A stretch of DNA of 41,041 bases. It comes from Pseudomonadota bacterium. GTDB lineage: Bacteria; Vulcanimicrobiota; Xenobia; RGZZ01. The DNA lies in the NCBI GenBank assembly GCA_010028905.1, contig RGZZ01000004.1, positions 1-41,041 of the forward strand, in the 5' to 3' direction. This document shows, in pieces, positions 1-8,956 of the stretch. Position 1 is the stretch's first letter. Each line of letters begins with the position of its first letter. Made by a program: the position numbers and the translations under genes. The notes under the pieces were generated by a model, which did no database searches, was not told the origin of the DNA, and worked only from the letters and a program-made list of their open reading frames with translations.

Positions 1-2
1 CA

Positions 3-1013
3 ACCGCAAGGCCAACCCCTCCCCCCCTCTCTCCGGCACAGGTCGCCGAGTCGAAGAAGGCGCTCGAAGAGGTGGAAGGCTGGCAGGGGTTGGCAGCGCG
101 TCTCGCGCTCGCCAGGCGTGGACACGACACCGCAGACGAAGCAGCCCTCGAAGCCGCGCTGCAATCGCAGGCCGTGGGAACCGCTGCCGTCCTCGGAATG
201 GTGGCGCTGCTGTTCCTGGTCAACTTCAGCCTTGGCGTCATCGTGCTCTTCATCTGGCTCTTGAAAGGGCGCCAGTGGAACCTGGAGAGCACCCCCGCCG
301 ACCCCGCGTCGCCTTCCAGCGCCGCAGGGCTCGACCCCCTGGTGGGGTGGAGCATGCTCTGCGTGTTCCAGGTTGTCTCGGCCCTCGTGGGCACGCTGAT
401 CAGCACCTTCCTCGCCCATCAGGGAGAGAGCGTCGCCGCGCACGGCTCGGTTCTCGCCGTGGTCGGCGTGCAGATGATCATCTATGCCGTGATGCTCGCC
501 CTCATGGGCTGGGCGGTCGGGTTCCGGTGGGAGACCATCGGACTGCACACGCGCCGGTTCGGCCGCAGCCTGCTGTGCGGACTCTGCCTCTACTGGGGCG
601 CGTTTGTCGTTGTGCTGTGCGTGGGCTGGCTCATGACCCAGATCTTCCACACGCCGAGCGCCCAGAACAACCCTGTGTTCAAGGTCATCGAAGAGGCTTC
701 GTCCCACCCTGGGCAGACGGTGGCGCTCCTCACGCTCGTGGCCGTGATGGGCCCCCTCTTCGAGGAGATCCTGTTCCGCGGCGTGATCTACACGTCGATG
801 CGCAGCGTGCTGCCCGCCGCACTCGCCATTCCCCTGAACGGCTTGCTGTTCTCCGCGATACACGGCGACCTCAACACGCTGGTGCCCCTGGCCACCCTCG
901 GCATGCTGCTGGCCTACGGCTTCGAGCGAACCCGCTCCCTGGCGACCTCTGGAATCTGCCACGGGCTCTGGAACGGCCAGACCTTCGTGCTCTTCATGCT
1001 GATGTTCTCCTGA
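3..1013 (+). CDS. CPBP family intramembrane metalloprotease (5' end may lie outside window)
   Basis: Polytopic membrane protein with the three signatures of the CPBP (CAAX protease and bacteriocin-processing, Abi) family. Counting from the GTG at 72, these are EEILFRG at residues 231-237 (glutamate pair and arginine of motif 1), a histidine at 264 in FSAIHGD, and HGLWN at 297-301. These residues are known to form the intramembrane metal or active site. About seven to eight hydrophobic segments are visible. The frame is open back to base 3 with plausible coding sequence (AQVAESKKALEEVEGWQ), and GTG 72 has no clear ribosome site, so the true start may be upstream of the window. The substrate is unknown; bacterial relatives process prenylated or peptide substrates or give bacteriocin self-immunity. 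The gene precedes the xdhC-like gene by 65 nt on the same strand. Confidence 0.85.
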   Translation, partial: TARPTPPPLSPAQVAESKKALEEVEGWQGLAARLALARRGHDTADEAALEAALQSQAVGTAAVLGMVALLFLVNFSLGVIVLFIWLLKGRQWNLESTPADPASPSSAAGLDPLVGWSMLCVFQVVSALVGTLISTFLAHQGESVAAHGSVLAVVGVQMIIYAVMLALMGWAVGFRWETIGLHTRRFGRSLLCGLCLYWGAFVVVLCVGWLMTQIFHTPSAQNNPVFKVIEEASSHPGQTVALLTLVAVMGPLFEEILFRGVIYTSMRSVLPAALAIPLNGLLFSAIHGDLNTLVPLATLGMLLAYGFERTRSLATSGICHGLWNGQTFVLFMLMFS

Positions 1014-1078
1014 CGGGACCTTCGGGACCCACCCGAGAGACCCGCACCACCCTCTACCGATTGCCGCAGCGCCCTCCA

Positions 1079-2194
1079 ATGGAGCAGAAAGACGTCTTCG
1101 AGAAGCTCTACACCCTCTCCGCCACGCATCGGCGCGTCGCCGTTGCCACGGTGGTGCGCGCCTATGGCTCGACGCCTCGACACGTGGGCGCGAAGATGGT
1201 CATTCTCGACGACGGCACGTTCTTCGGCACGGTGGGCGGTGGATGCGGCGAGGCCGAGGTCTGGCAGGAAGCCCGCGAGGTGCTCACACACGGCGAGGCG
1301 CGCGTGGTGACGGTCGATCTCACCGAGAACCCGGAAGACGGGGGCGAGAAGATCTGTGGCGGCCGCATGGACGTGTTCATCGATCTCTGGACAGACGAAG
1401 ACCTGGGCACGGCGAAAGCGCTCATCTCCCATCTCGACGCCGGTCACGGGGTGGTGGTGTGCACCGCCATCGCAGGGCCGTCAGCACACCTTGGAAAGAA
1501 ACGCTTCGCGTCAGACAGCGGCTGGAGCCTTGGGAGCCTGGGCTGCCCCCGACTCGACGCCGCGGTGACATCAGCAGCCCCTGCGCTCGTTCACGCCCGT
1601 CGCTCCATCGTTGCCTGTCTCGAGGGCGACGCGCTCCGATCGGCCGCCCGACACGAGCACGCTGGCGAGACCGAGCTGTTCGTCGAGGTTCTCGAACGCC
1701 CGCCGATGCTGGTCATCGCGGGTGCCGGACACTGTGCGCTGCCGCTTGCCCGCCTTGGAAGGATGCTGGGCTTCGAGGTGGTGATTCTCGATGACCGACC
1801 AGAGTGCGCCACATCAGAGCGATTCCCGGACGCGGCTCGCATCGTCGTGGGCGATCTGGGAGACGAGGTCGAGGCGCTTCACCTCGGCCCCAACGCCCAC
1901 GTCGTGCTCGTGACCCGGGGGCACAAGCAGGATGAGGCGATCTTGCGGCGCATCGTCAACCGCGACCTCGCCTACATCGGCATGATCGGAAGCCGTCGAC
2001 GCATCGGCGCCGTGTTCGCCGACATGGAGCGAGACGGGTACGATCCCTCACGCCTCGATCGCGTGCACTCCCCTATCGGTCTCGACATCGGCGCAGAGAC
2101 GCCGGAAGAGATCGCGGTGAGCATCATGGGCGAGATCATCAAGACGCGACGCGGGGGAACAGGGCGCTCGATGACGTTGCGCCGACCTGGCTAG
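1079..2194 (+). CDS. XdhC/CoxI family molybdenum-hydroxylase accessory protein
   Basis: 371-residue protein with the two-part XdhC architecture. The N-terminal XdhC/CoxI domain carries GSTPRHVGAKM and the glycine-rich TVGGGCGEAEV. The C-terminal Rossmann domain begins at GAGHCA (residues 215-220) and continues with VVILDDRPE, YIGMIGSRRR and HSPIGLDIGAETPEEIAVSI. Characterised XdhC proteins bind molybdenum cofactor, promote its sulfuration and insert it into xanthine dehydrogenase-type enzymes in the cytoplasm. No molybdenum hydroxylase subunit genes lie nearby, so the client enzyme is unknown. ATG 1079 is preferred because the longer open frame upstream is a shadow of the CPBP gene. The stop codon shares the palindrome CTAG (2191-2194) with the stop of the convergent dacB-like gene. 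Confidence 0.88.
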   Translation: MEQKDVFEKLYTLSATHRRVAVATVVRAYGSTPRHVGAKMVILDDGTFFGTVGGGCGEAEVWQEAREVLTHGEARVVTVDLTENPEDGGEKICGGRMDVFIDLWTDEDLGTAKALISHLDAGHGVVVCTAIAGPSAHLGKKRFASDSGWSLGSLGCPRLDAAVTSAAPALVHARRSIVACLEGDALRSAARHEHAGETELFVEVLERPPMLVIAGAGHCALPLARLGRMLGFEVVILDDRPECATSERFPDAARIVVGDLGDEVEALHLGPNAHVVLVTRGHKQDEAILRRIVNRDLAYIGMIGSRRRIGAVFADMERDGYDPSRLDRVHSPIGLDIGAETPEEIAVSIMGEIIKTRRGGTGRSMTLRRPG

Positions 2195-3633
2195 ATCCGC
2201 TCTCCGATATCGGCCAGCACCTTCACGATGACGTCTTGCAGGCCCCGGATGGCGTCATTCGAGGTGTGGTGGTGGTTCACCAGTATGGAGAAGGCGATCT
2301 GCTGGCCGGCACGGGTCACCACATACCCGCTCAAGGTGCAGGTTCCGTCGATGGTGCCTGTCTTGGCGTACACGGGAAGCCCGACGAGACGACCGCAGAG
2401 CGTGCCTTCCTTGCCGCCGGCCGCGAGGGTCGACCTGAACACCTCGGCATCCGGTCGGCGGGCCATGCCTTCGAGCAGCTGAACGAACTGCCGAGGAGAG
2501 ACGCGATTGAGCACGCTCAAACCGCAGCCGTCGGCGATCTCGAGCCCCGTGGTGTCGACGCCCATCTTTCCGAGCTGCTCCTTGATGGCGGCCGTGGAGT
2601 TGTCGAGGGTGCCCTTCCCGAGGCGATGGAACCCGATGGCCTTGAACACGTGGTCGGCAAAGAGATTGTCGCTGTGCTTGTTGATGCGCTTTAGAATCTT
2701 GAGCAGCGGCGCCGACTCGTGAAAGCCGTACCGCACGAGGCCGTCTGGCAGCGGAAGGTCGGTCTCTTCCACCAGGCGCATGGGCGCACCGAATTTCAGA
2801 CCATCACGCTGCAGTATCGAGAGGAGCACTCCCGTCGTGTACTCACTGGGGTTGTGTATCGTGAGGCTCGTCTGCAGCGACTTCCCGGGCTTGAGGTTCT
2901 GCACGATGACGGTGCTGCTGTCGGTGGGGCGCGTGACGGTGAGACCGCCGCGGCTGCTCACCACGTGCTTGTACTTCAGCGTGGTGGTGGGCGGGTAGCT
3001 GCGAATCTTTCCGGGGCGGACGTCGAGGCTCATGACGTTGCCGTTGATGGAGAGGGCCGCCGTCTCGGCCGCGTAGTCGAGCATCAGGTAGCGCTTCAGC
3101 CAGCCCTTGCCGATGAAGTCGCGATCGAACGCCGAATCATCGCCCACCAGGGCGCCGGTGACCTGCTTGACCCCCTGCTTGCGAAGCTCGGCGGAAAACG
3201 CCTCGAAAGGTCCGGTAGCGGGCCGGGTCCAGGGCTCGACGAGGGTGGGATCGCCCGTGCCCCGCAGGTAGAGGTTCCCGTTCACGACGCCGGTGCCCTG
3301 ATCGACAGGGGGGCCGAGGAGGTCTGTTGTGAATCGGTAGTCGGGCCCCAGACACGCCAGAGCCACGGCCGTGGTGACAAGCTTGAAGTTCGACGCCGGA
3401 ATCATGGGAGCGTCGGCGTTGCGGGCGAACACCACGCGCCCGCTGTCGACCGCGCGAGCATAGACACCGACCTGCGAGCGTGACAGGCCGTCGTTCGCCA
3501 GGATGCGCGCGATGCGCAGCTTCGCGGTGGCCACCGGATCAGCATGCGCCGGCGCGCCCTGGGCGAGTGCCACGACACACGTCAGGAGAAGCCATATGTG
3601 CAGATATCGAGGGGTGAAGAAGGGGGTGCGCAC
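2191..3633 (-). CDS. dacB: D-alanyl-D-alanine carboxypeptidase/endopeptidase, PBP4 (DacB) type
   Basis: 480-residue exported penicillin-binding protein of peptidase family S13. It trims D-Ala or cuts peptide cross-links in the periplasm. The N-terminus RTPFFTPRYLHIWLLLTCVV leads into a signal peptide ending near APAHA. The three active-site motifs are in order: SNFK (Ser81, Lys84), SDN (321-323) and KTG (424-426). The roughly 240-residue gap between the first two matches the inserted domains typical of PBP4. The start is GTG 3633, chosen for the GGAGG eight bases upstream and because it puts the signal peptide at the N-terminus; the frame stays open to 3774. It is a single gene, convergent with xdhC and divergent from the trkA pair. 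Confidence 0.93.
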   Translation of the reverse strand: MRTPFFTPRYLHIWLLLTCVVALAQGAPAHADPVATAKLRIARILANDGLSRSQVGVYARAVDSGRVVFARNADAPMIPASNFKLVTTAVALACLGPDYRFTTDLLGPPVDQGTGVVNGNLYLRGTGDPTLVEPWTRPATGPFEAFSAELRKQGVKQVTGALVGDDSAFDRDFIGKGWLKRYLMLDYAAETAALSINGNVMSLDVRPGKIRSYPPTTTLKYKHVVSSRGGLTVTRPTDSSTVIVQNLKPGKSLQTSLTIHNPSEYTTGVLLSILQRDGLKFGAPMRLVEETDLPLPDGLVRYGFHESAPLLKILKRINKHSDNLFADHVFKAIGFHRLGKGTLDNSTAAIKEQLGKMGVDTTGLEIADGCGLSVLNRVSPRQFVQLLEGMARRPDAEVFRSTLAAGGKEGTLCGRLVGLPVYAKTGTIDGTCTLSGYVVTRAGQQIAFSILVNHHHTSNDAIRGLQDVIVKVLADIGERI

Positions 3634-3641
3634 GTGGCTTG

Positions 3642-3646
3642 CCTCC
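3642..3646 (-). promoter_or_regulatory. Ribosome binding site fixing the GTG start of dacB
   Basis: GGAGG on the minus strand, eight bases before GTG 3633. It selects this start over the in-frame upstream codons and places the signal peptide at the protein N-terminus. Confidence 0.75.
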
Positions 3647-3975
3647 GATTTCAACGAACCCACGAGCAGGCGCGGGCCGTGAATATGTTTCAATTCTGAT
3701 TCTCGCTCCACGGCGCCGTTCCTTCCCCTTGCAAGCGCCAGATCCCTGGCCACGAGGGGAGATGCGCCGTCCATGCGGGGGTCGCATCAGCCAATACGAG
3801 CGATCAGGTACGACGCTGGGAGCCCCCCCCTCCCCCAAGAGATCGGCTGCGCGTGGAAGGGTTCGCGAAGGCGAGGCGTGAAGCACAAGCCCGCCAAAGC
3901 GGTCGTCGGGGCACGTCACAGCGTGCCCGATCCGTGGTCAGGTGTGTGATCTGTCCACCAACAGGCGCCCCGCAA

Positions 3976-3981
3976 GAGAGG
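3976..3981 (+). promoter_or_regulatory. Ribosome binding site fixing the TTG start of the first trkA gene
   Basis: GAGAGG, eight bases before TTG 3990. It favours this start over GTG 3942, which would add 16 residues with no family resemblance. Confidence 0.6.
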
Positions 3982-3989
3982 ATTCATCG

Positions 3990-4682
3990 TTGCGTTCGAA
4001 TCGCTGCGTCATCGTCGGCTGCGGCCGACAGGGAGCCCGCCTGGCACGACTGCTCGAAGCCGAGCGCTACCAGGTCTGCGTCATCGACCGGCAGCCCGCC
4101 GCCTTCCAGCGGCTGCAAGACTTCCACGGCCAGAAGCTGCTGGGGAACGGAACCGACGAAGACGTTCTGCAGCGCGCCGGCCTCGAAGACGCCTACGCCT
4201 TCGCGGCCGTGACGAACGGCGACAACACCAACCTCATGGCGGCCCAGATCGCGCGCGTCGTGTTCGAGGTCCCTCGGGTGGTCTGCCGCGTGTACGATCC
4301 CGCGCGCGCCGGCATCTACCATGATCTCGGCCTGAAGACCGTGTCGGCCACCACCGTGGGCGCGCGCATGATTCGCAATCTCATCATTCCGCCACGCATA
4401 TTGCGAAACTACCAGCTGGGTGACGGCAGCGCCGTCGCGCTCGAGTTCAAGGTGGGCGACGCCGTCGACGGCAAGCAGGTCCAGGAGCTCGAGATCGAGG
4501 GCGCCTTCCGCATCAGCAGCGTGATCCACGACCAGGTTCCCCTGGTTCCCACCCCGACCCACATCGTCCGCGCGGGCGACAGCCTCTTCGGCGTCGTGAC
4601 CGCCGACGCCATGGCCCAGGTCGCCGAGCTGCTCGACGTGCGCGACCACGCGGTCAATGTCCCTTCCAAAGGAGAGTACTGA
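3990..4682 (+). CDS. TrkA-like potassium uptake regulatory subunit (RCK), copy 1
   Basis: 230-residue cytoplasmic protein with a TrkA-N (RCK) Rossmann domain followed by a TrkA-C domain. Near the N-terminus CVIVGCGRQG gives the GxGxxG dinucleotide-binding loop, followed by the acidic strand end VIDRQ. The pattern GNGTDEDVLQRAG, AVTNGDNTN is characteristic of the family. Known members form a gating ring that senses NAD(H) or adenine nucleotides and controls TrkH/KtrB-type potassium channels. The next gene is a paralogue overlapping by one base (TGATG), so the two are probably co-translated and may form a mixed ring. No TrkH-like channel gene is in the window. The TTG start was chosen for its GAGAGG site; GTG 3942 is the alternative. 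Confidence 0.88.
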   Translation: MRSNRCVIVGCGRQGARLARLLEAERYQVCVIDRQPAAFQRLQDFHGQKLLGNGTDEDVLQRAGLEDAYAFAAVTNGDNTNLMAAQIARVVFEVPRVVCRVYDPARAGIYHDLGLKTVSATTVGARMIRNLIIPPRILRNYQLGDGSAVALEFKVGDAVDGKQVQELEIEGAFRISSVIHDQVPLVPTPTHIVRAGDSLFGVVTADAMAQVAELLDVRDHAVNVPSKGEY

Positions 4683-5353
4683 TGTTCATCCTCCTCGCCG
4701 GCGGCGGCAAGCTGGGCTACTACCTGGCCAAGGCCCTCATCCAATCGGGTCAGGAAGTCACCATCATCGAGAAGAAGGACTACAAGGTCGAGCGCATCAA
4801 CAAGGAGCTCGGCAGCGTCGCCATGCACGGTGACGCATGTGACCCGTCGGTGCTCGCCGAAGCCGGGTGCGAACGCGCCGACATGGTGGTGGCCGTGACC
4901 GCCGATGACGAAGACAACCTCATCATCTGCCAGGTGGCCAAGAGCAAGTTCAAGGTCGACTTCTCCATCGCCCGCGTGGCCAATCCCCGGAACGAGGAGA
5001 TCTTCAAGAAGCTAGGCGTTGACGCCCCCGTGAGCAGCACGGCGCTCATCTTCGCCGTCATCGAAGACGAGATCGCCCATCACGGCGTGATGACGTCGCT
5101 TGCCCTGCGCCGCTGCGGCGTGGAGATCATCGAGGCCCCCGTCACCCCCGAATCACCGGCGCACGGCAAGATGCTGCAGGAGCTGTCCCTTCCGCCTCAC
5201 TGCACCATCGCCATGGTGCTGCGCGACAATGACACCATCGTGCCGAACGGGCAGACCCGCCTTCAAGACAAGGACGTGGTGATTGCGCTCGCCAAGCACG
5301 AGCAGTTCGCCGACATGCGCGATCTGCTCATGGGCCCTTCCTCCATCGGCTGA
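4682..5353 (+). CDS. TrkA-like potassium uptake regulatory subunit (RCK), copy 2
   Basis: 223-residue paralogue of the preceding gene with the same TrkA-N plus TrkA-C layout. The nucleotide loop is FILLAGGGKLGYYLA at the very N-terminus, followed by VTIIEKKD, then GDACDPSVLAEAG and AVTADDEDNLIICQ. The start ATG overlaps the previous stop by one base and has AAAGGAG seven bases upstream. Two adjacent single-unit TrkA proteins suggest a heteromeric gating ring in place of the fused double-unit TrkA of enterobacteria; that is an inference. The stop lies only three bases from the stop of the convergent membrane/TPR gene. Confidence 0.9.
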   Translation: MFILLAGGGKLGYYLAKALIQSGQEVTIIEKKDYKVERINKELGSVAMHGDACDPSVLAEAGCERADMVVAVTADDEDNLIICQVAKSKFKVDFSIARVANPRNEEIFKKLGVDAPVSSTALIFAVIEDEIAHHGVMTSLALRRCGVEIIEAPVTPESPAHGKMLQELSLPPHCTIAMVLRDNDTIVPNGQTRLQDKDVVIALAKHEQFADMRDLLMGPSSIG

Positions 5354-5356
5354 GGC

Positions 5357-7600
5357 CTACTCCCGCCAGGGATGCCCCTCCGCGTAGCGCGCGCGACGGC
5401 GCTCGATCTCACGCGCCAGCGCGTCCATGCCGCGCTCTCGCGCGATGCACGCGGCCTGGTGGGCGATATCGGTGGCTTGCGCGAGATCGCCCGACTCTGC
5501 CGCCACAGCCGCGGCTGTGTCAAGCACCTGCGGATCGTCCGCTCGGCTGAGCGTCCAGGCACGGCGCAAAGCCTCGCGTGCCGCCTTGGCGTCTCTGAGG
5601 TCGTCCTCCACCGCGGTGGCGAGGAGCCATGCCTCGTTGTTCACCGCCAGCGGGAATGCGGCATCTCTCGCCTGGGCCTTGCGATACAGGGTGAGCGCGG
5701 TTCTGCGGTCACCCAGCCTCGCCGAGAGAAGCCCCACGTCGTTGAGCACGATGGCCTTCGTGGTGCGTGCCGAGAGCGCGCGCCGCAGAGCCTCTCGCGC
5801 CTCCGGCTCGTGCTTGCTGTCGAGTGAGGCGATTCCGAGAAGCACCCAGCCCTCGGCGTCTTCAGGACGCATTGTCGTGAGACGTCGCGCGGTCTCGATG
5901 GCGTCGGCCGCGCGACCGCTGTCGAGGTAGGCGTGGGTGAGCAGCGTCAAGGGCTTCACGTCATTGGGCGCGAGCCTGCACGCACGCTCGAGCGGTCGAA
6001 TGGCCTCGGCAGGGTGCCCCAGATCGAGGAGCAGGGCGCCCTCGTTGTTGAACGCGTCTGACAGGCTCATGTCGAGCCGCTGGGCCCACCGGTACTCGCG
6101 CAGCGCATCATCTGGGCGACGCAGCTGCATGAGGCAGATGCCGAGATCATTGTGGGCCGCCGCCCGTCGAGGCTCGACACGGGTTGCCGTGCGCATGGCC
6201 TTCTCTGCCTCCGGGTAGCGCTCGAGCGCCATGAGCGCCACCCCGAGGTTGTAGTGGGAGCCCGCGTCGTCTGGCCGCAGCTTCACGTGGGTCTCGAGAA
6301 TGGGAATTGCGCTGGCAGGGTCACGCTCGGCGATGAGCGACGAACCGAGGTCGGCATAGGCCACCCACACATCCGGGTACTTCGCGATCACATCGCGCCA
6401 GCACGTGGTTCGCGAGGCCAGCGCGGCGCACCGCCCCTGATCGAGCCAGACCAGTCCCCCCAGCACCAGCCCCACCACGGCTGACCTCACCCAGCGCGGC
6501 GTCCACGTTCGTGTGATGGCGTGCGCAGCCGCCGCATACAGCCCCAGGAAACCGATGGCGCCGAGGTAGACGAAGTGATCTGCCACCCGCGAGTACCGCG
6601 AGAACGACATGGGCACGAAGCCGAGAACCGGCGCCAGCATGAGCAGGGCGTAGACGAACCCGATCAGCGGCAGCGAACCCAGGCGCGGCCGCGCCCGCCA
6701 GAGCCCGAAGGCCACACCGACGAGCAGCACGTCCGGGATCCACGCCACGAGCGTCGCCGGATCCGGTGTCGTGTACGGGTACACCATGCTCTGACGAAGC
6801 GGAAGCGCCAGCATGCGCGCGTAGAACAGCACGTTCCACCCCGCGGCCGCAAGCCTCACCGACCAGGGGTCGATGGGAATCTCCTCCACAGAGATGGAGT
6901 GGTACTTCTGGAACCAGAGCGTGGCCACGCCCATGAGGAGGCACAGCAGAAGATAGGGCGTGATGGTGACGGCGATGTCGCCCCACCCGCGTCCGCGGGT
7001 GCGCGCCAGCAGCGCAAAGACAAAGGGCAGGAAAATGCCGCTGGGCTTGCCCATGAGCGCCAGCAGGAACATCCCAAGGGAGACCGCCCACCAGAAGAAT
7101 GCGCGCCGCTCTCCCGACGGCAGCTCGAGGGTGCGGATGAACGCGAGGGTGGAGGCCGCGTAGAAGGCCAGCGAGAGGGTGTTCTTCTGCTCGCTGATCC
7201 ACTCCACCGACGTTCCCACCACCGGATGCACCGCGAAGAGCGCGGCCGTGAGTGCCGCCACGGGAACACGCAGGCGGCGCAGCACCGCGTAGACGAGCAG
7301 CACCGAGACGCTGTGCATCGCGATGTTCACGACGTGGTAGCCGGCAGCGTGATTGCCGAAGAAGCGGTACTGCAACCAGACCAGCGAGTAGGTCAGGGGA
7401 AAGTAGTCGACCACGGTCTCGCCGCGCCAGATGCGCGCGAGGCCGTCGGGAAGCCGAAGAACCAGGTTGTCGGTGACGATGACGCTGTCGTCCCACAGCA
7501 TCCCGGACGTGCACGACGAGGCGTACGCCGCCACCACCAGACAGGTGAGCGCGATGGAGACAAAGGCAGCGGAGGGCTGCCCGTCTTCCGGTCCCGGCAC
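5357..7600 (-). CDS. Polytopic membrane protein with C-terminal tetratricopeptide repeats (TMTC/GT-C-like)
   Basis: 747 residues. The N-terminal ~420 residues hold about ten membrane segments. Features resemble the bacterial TMTC/GT-C group: an early acidic pair in GMLWDDSVIV, then HPVVGTSVEWISEQKNTLS, and SRVADHFVYLGAIG. The C-terminal ~320 residues are TPRs, for example GSHYNLGVALMALERYPEAE, AAHNDLGICLMQLRRPDDAL and SDAFNNEGALLLDLGHPAEA. GT-C proteins transfer sugars from lipid-phosphate donors at the outer face of the membrane, and the TPRs would contact protein substrate; a glycosyl-transfer role here is inference. The start is GTG 7600 with a weak ribosome site. It is the last gene of the rho block, 47 bases after the rho stop. 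Confidence 0.8.
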   Translation of the reverse strand: MPGPEDGQPSAAFVSIALTCLVVAAYASSCTSGMLWDDSVIVTDNLVLRLPDGLARIWRGETVVDYFPLTYSLVWLQYRFFGNHAAGYHVVNIAMHSVSVLLVYAVLRRLRVPVAALTAALFAVHPVVGTSVEWISEQKNTLSLAFYAASTLAFIRTLELPSGERRAFFWWAVSLGMFLLALMGKPSGIFLPFVFALLARTRGRGWGDIAVTITPYLLLCLLMGVATLWFQKYHSISVEEIPIDPWSVRLAAAGWNVLFYARMLALPLRQSMVYPYTTPDPATLVAWIPDVLLVGVAFGLWRARPRLGSLPLIGFVYALLMLAPVLGFVPMSFSRYSRVADHFVYLGAIGFLGLYAAAAHAITRTWTPRWVRSAVVGLVLGGLVWLDQGRCAALASRTTCWRDVIAKYPDVWVAYADLGSSLIAERDPASAIPILETHVKLRPDDAGSHYNLGVALMALERYPEAEKAMRTATRVEPRRAAAHNDLGICLMQLRRPDDALREYRWAQRLDMSLSDAFNNEGALLLDLGHPAEAIRPLERACRLAPNDVKPLTLLTHAYLDSGRAADAIETARRLTTMRPEDAEGWVLLGIASLDSKHEPEAREALRRALSARTTKAIVLNDVGLLSARLGDRRTALTLYRKAQARDAAFPLAVNNEAWLLATAVEDDLRDAKAAREALRRAWTLSRADDPQVLDTAAAVAAESGDLAQATDIAHQAACIARERGMDALAREIERRRARYAEGHPWRE

Positions 7601-7647
7601 CGCGTCTCGACCTGCGTCAGTGGTGGCCGACGGGTCGGTCGAGGGGG

Positions 7648-8919
7648 TCAGAAGCTCTTGCCGAACGACAGGGCCTCGCGCGTGATGGCGCGCAGGAAGG
7701 CGTCGTTCGACGGCGTCTTGCTGATCTGCTCGATGAGGATCTCGGTGACCTCGACCTCACCCAGCATGTCGAGCGCGCGCCGCAAGACCCAGATCTTCTT
7801 GAGGTCTTCCGGTTCGAGCAGCAGCTCTTCGTGGCGCGTGCCGCTCTTCTTGACGTCGAAGGCGGGGAAGATGCGCCGCTCCGCGAGGCGGCGGGAGAGG
7901 TCGAGCTCCATGTTGCCCGTGCCCTTGAACTCCTCGAAGATGACCTCGTCCATCTTGCTGCCCGTCTCCACGAGGCAGGTGGCCATGATGGTGAGGCTGC
8001 CCCCACCCTCGATGTTGCGGGCCGCACCGAAGAACCGCTTGGGCATGCGCAGCGCGGCCGTATCGAGACCACCGGAGAGGGTTCGACCGGTGGGCGGGGT
8101 GATGTTGTTGTAGGCACGCGACATTCGCGTGAGCGAGTCGAGCAGGATGACCACGTCCTGGCCCATCTCCACCTGCCGCTTCGCCTTCTCGAGAACGAGC
8201 TCAGACACGCGGGCGTGCTGCTCGGGAGGCTCATCGAAGGTCGACGAGATGACCTCGCCCTCGATGGAGCGCTCCATGTCGGTCACCTCTTCAGGGCGCT
8301 CGTCGATGAGGAGCGCGATGAGGTGGGTGTTCGGATTGTTCGTGGTGATGCCGTGCGCAATCTTCTTGAGCAGCACGGTCTTGCCCGCTTTGGGAGGAGC
8401 CACGATGAGCCCGCGCTGGCCCTTTCCGATAGGCGAGAAGAGATCGATGATGCGGGTCGAGAGCTCGTCCTTGACCGTCTCGAGGTTGAAGCGCACATTC
8501 GGGAAGATGGGGGTGAGGTTCTCGAAGTGCGGGCGACCGCGCACCAGTTCCGGGTCGACGGAGTTGATGGCCGAGAGCTTCACGAGGCCGTAGTACTTCT
8601 CCCCGCTCTTGGGGGTACGAACATAGCCGGAGATGAGATCGCCCATGCGCAGGCCGTGACGCTTCACCTGCGTCATCGAGACATAGATGTCGGTGTTGCC
8701 CGGCAGATACGACTTGCCGCGAAGAAAACCGTAGCCCTCGGGGAGAATCTCGAGAACTCCCGTGGCAAACGTCAGGCCCTGCGAGTCAGCCCGTGACTCG
8801 TAGATCTTGTGCAGGAGCTCCTGCGCCTTCATCCGATCGGCCCCGGCGACTCCCAGGTCGTGGGCGATCTCGATGAGCTCGGAGCGCGGCTGACGCTCCA
8901 GTTCGGCGATGCTTTCCAT
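7648..8919 (-). CDS. rho: Transcription termination factor Rho
   Basis: 423-residue hexameric RNA-dependent ATPase and helicase that ends transcription. The N-terminal Rho-N helix region (MESIAELERQPRSELIEIA) is followed by the cold-shock-like RNA-binding domain at about 52-125, with EGYGFLRG and DIYVS. The RecA-like core has Walker A APPKAGKT (174-181), Walker B VVILLDSLTR and the R-loop RTLSGGLD. Length matches normal Rho, without the long N-terminal insert of actinobacteria. The start ATG 8919 has AAAGGA five bases upstream; the frame stays open to 9000 but the extension has no family resemblance. The gene sits between an ABC-2 permease (upstream) and the membrane/TPR gene (downstream). 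Confidence 0.97.
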   Translation of the reverse strand: MESIAELERQPRSELIEIAHDLGVAGADRMKAQELLHKIYESRADSQGLTFATGVLEILPEGYGFLRGKSYLPGNTDIYVSMTQVKRHGLRMGDLISGYVRTPKSGEKYYGLVKLSAINSVDPELVRGRPHFENLTPIFPNVRFNLETVKDELSTRIIDLFSPIGKGQRGLIVAPPKAGKTVLLKKIAHGITTNNPNTHLIALLIDERPEEVTDMERSIEGEVISSTFDEPPEQHARVSELVLEKAKRQVEMGQDVVILLDSLTRMSRAYNNITPPTGRTLSGGLDTAALRMPKRFFGAARNIEGGGSLTIMATCLVETGSKMDEVIFEEFKGTGNMELDLSRRLAERRIFPAFDVKKSGTRHEELLLEPEDLKKIWVLRRALDMLGEVEVTEILIEQISKTPSNDAFLRAITREALSFGKSF

Positions 8920-8956
8920 TGGCTTCCTTTCTATGGCACCTGTAGTAGACCGATCT

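Larger units (their letters stand above)
3634..3989. other. Divergent intergenic region between dacB and trkA
   Basis: About 356 bases with no convincing gene; the open frames across it lack family features and have poor starts. It must hold the promoters of both divergent units. The only clearly AT-richer stretch is 3681-3703, a reasonable place for a dacB promoter, but I see no confident -35/-10 pair. No stable hairpin or RNA gene was recognised. Confidence 0.5.

Noticed and set aside
3681-3703. A dacB promoter in the AT-richer patch.
   Set aside because: No pair of -35 and -10 hexamers with proper spacing could be defended, so it is noted only in the intergenic entry.
6521-8113. A 530-codon plus-strand open frame over the membrane/TPR and rho genes.
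   Set aside because: Antisense to two well-supported genes and without any recognisable motif.
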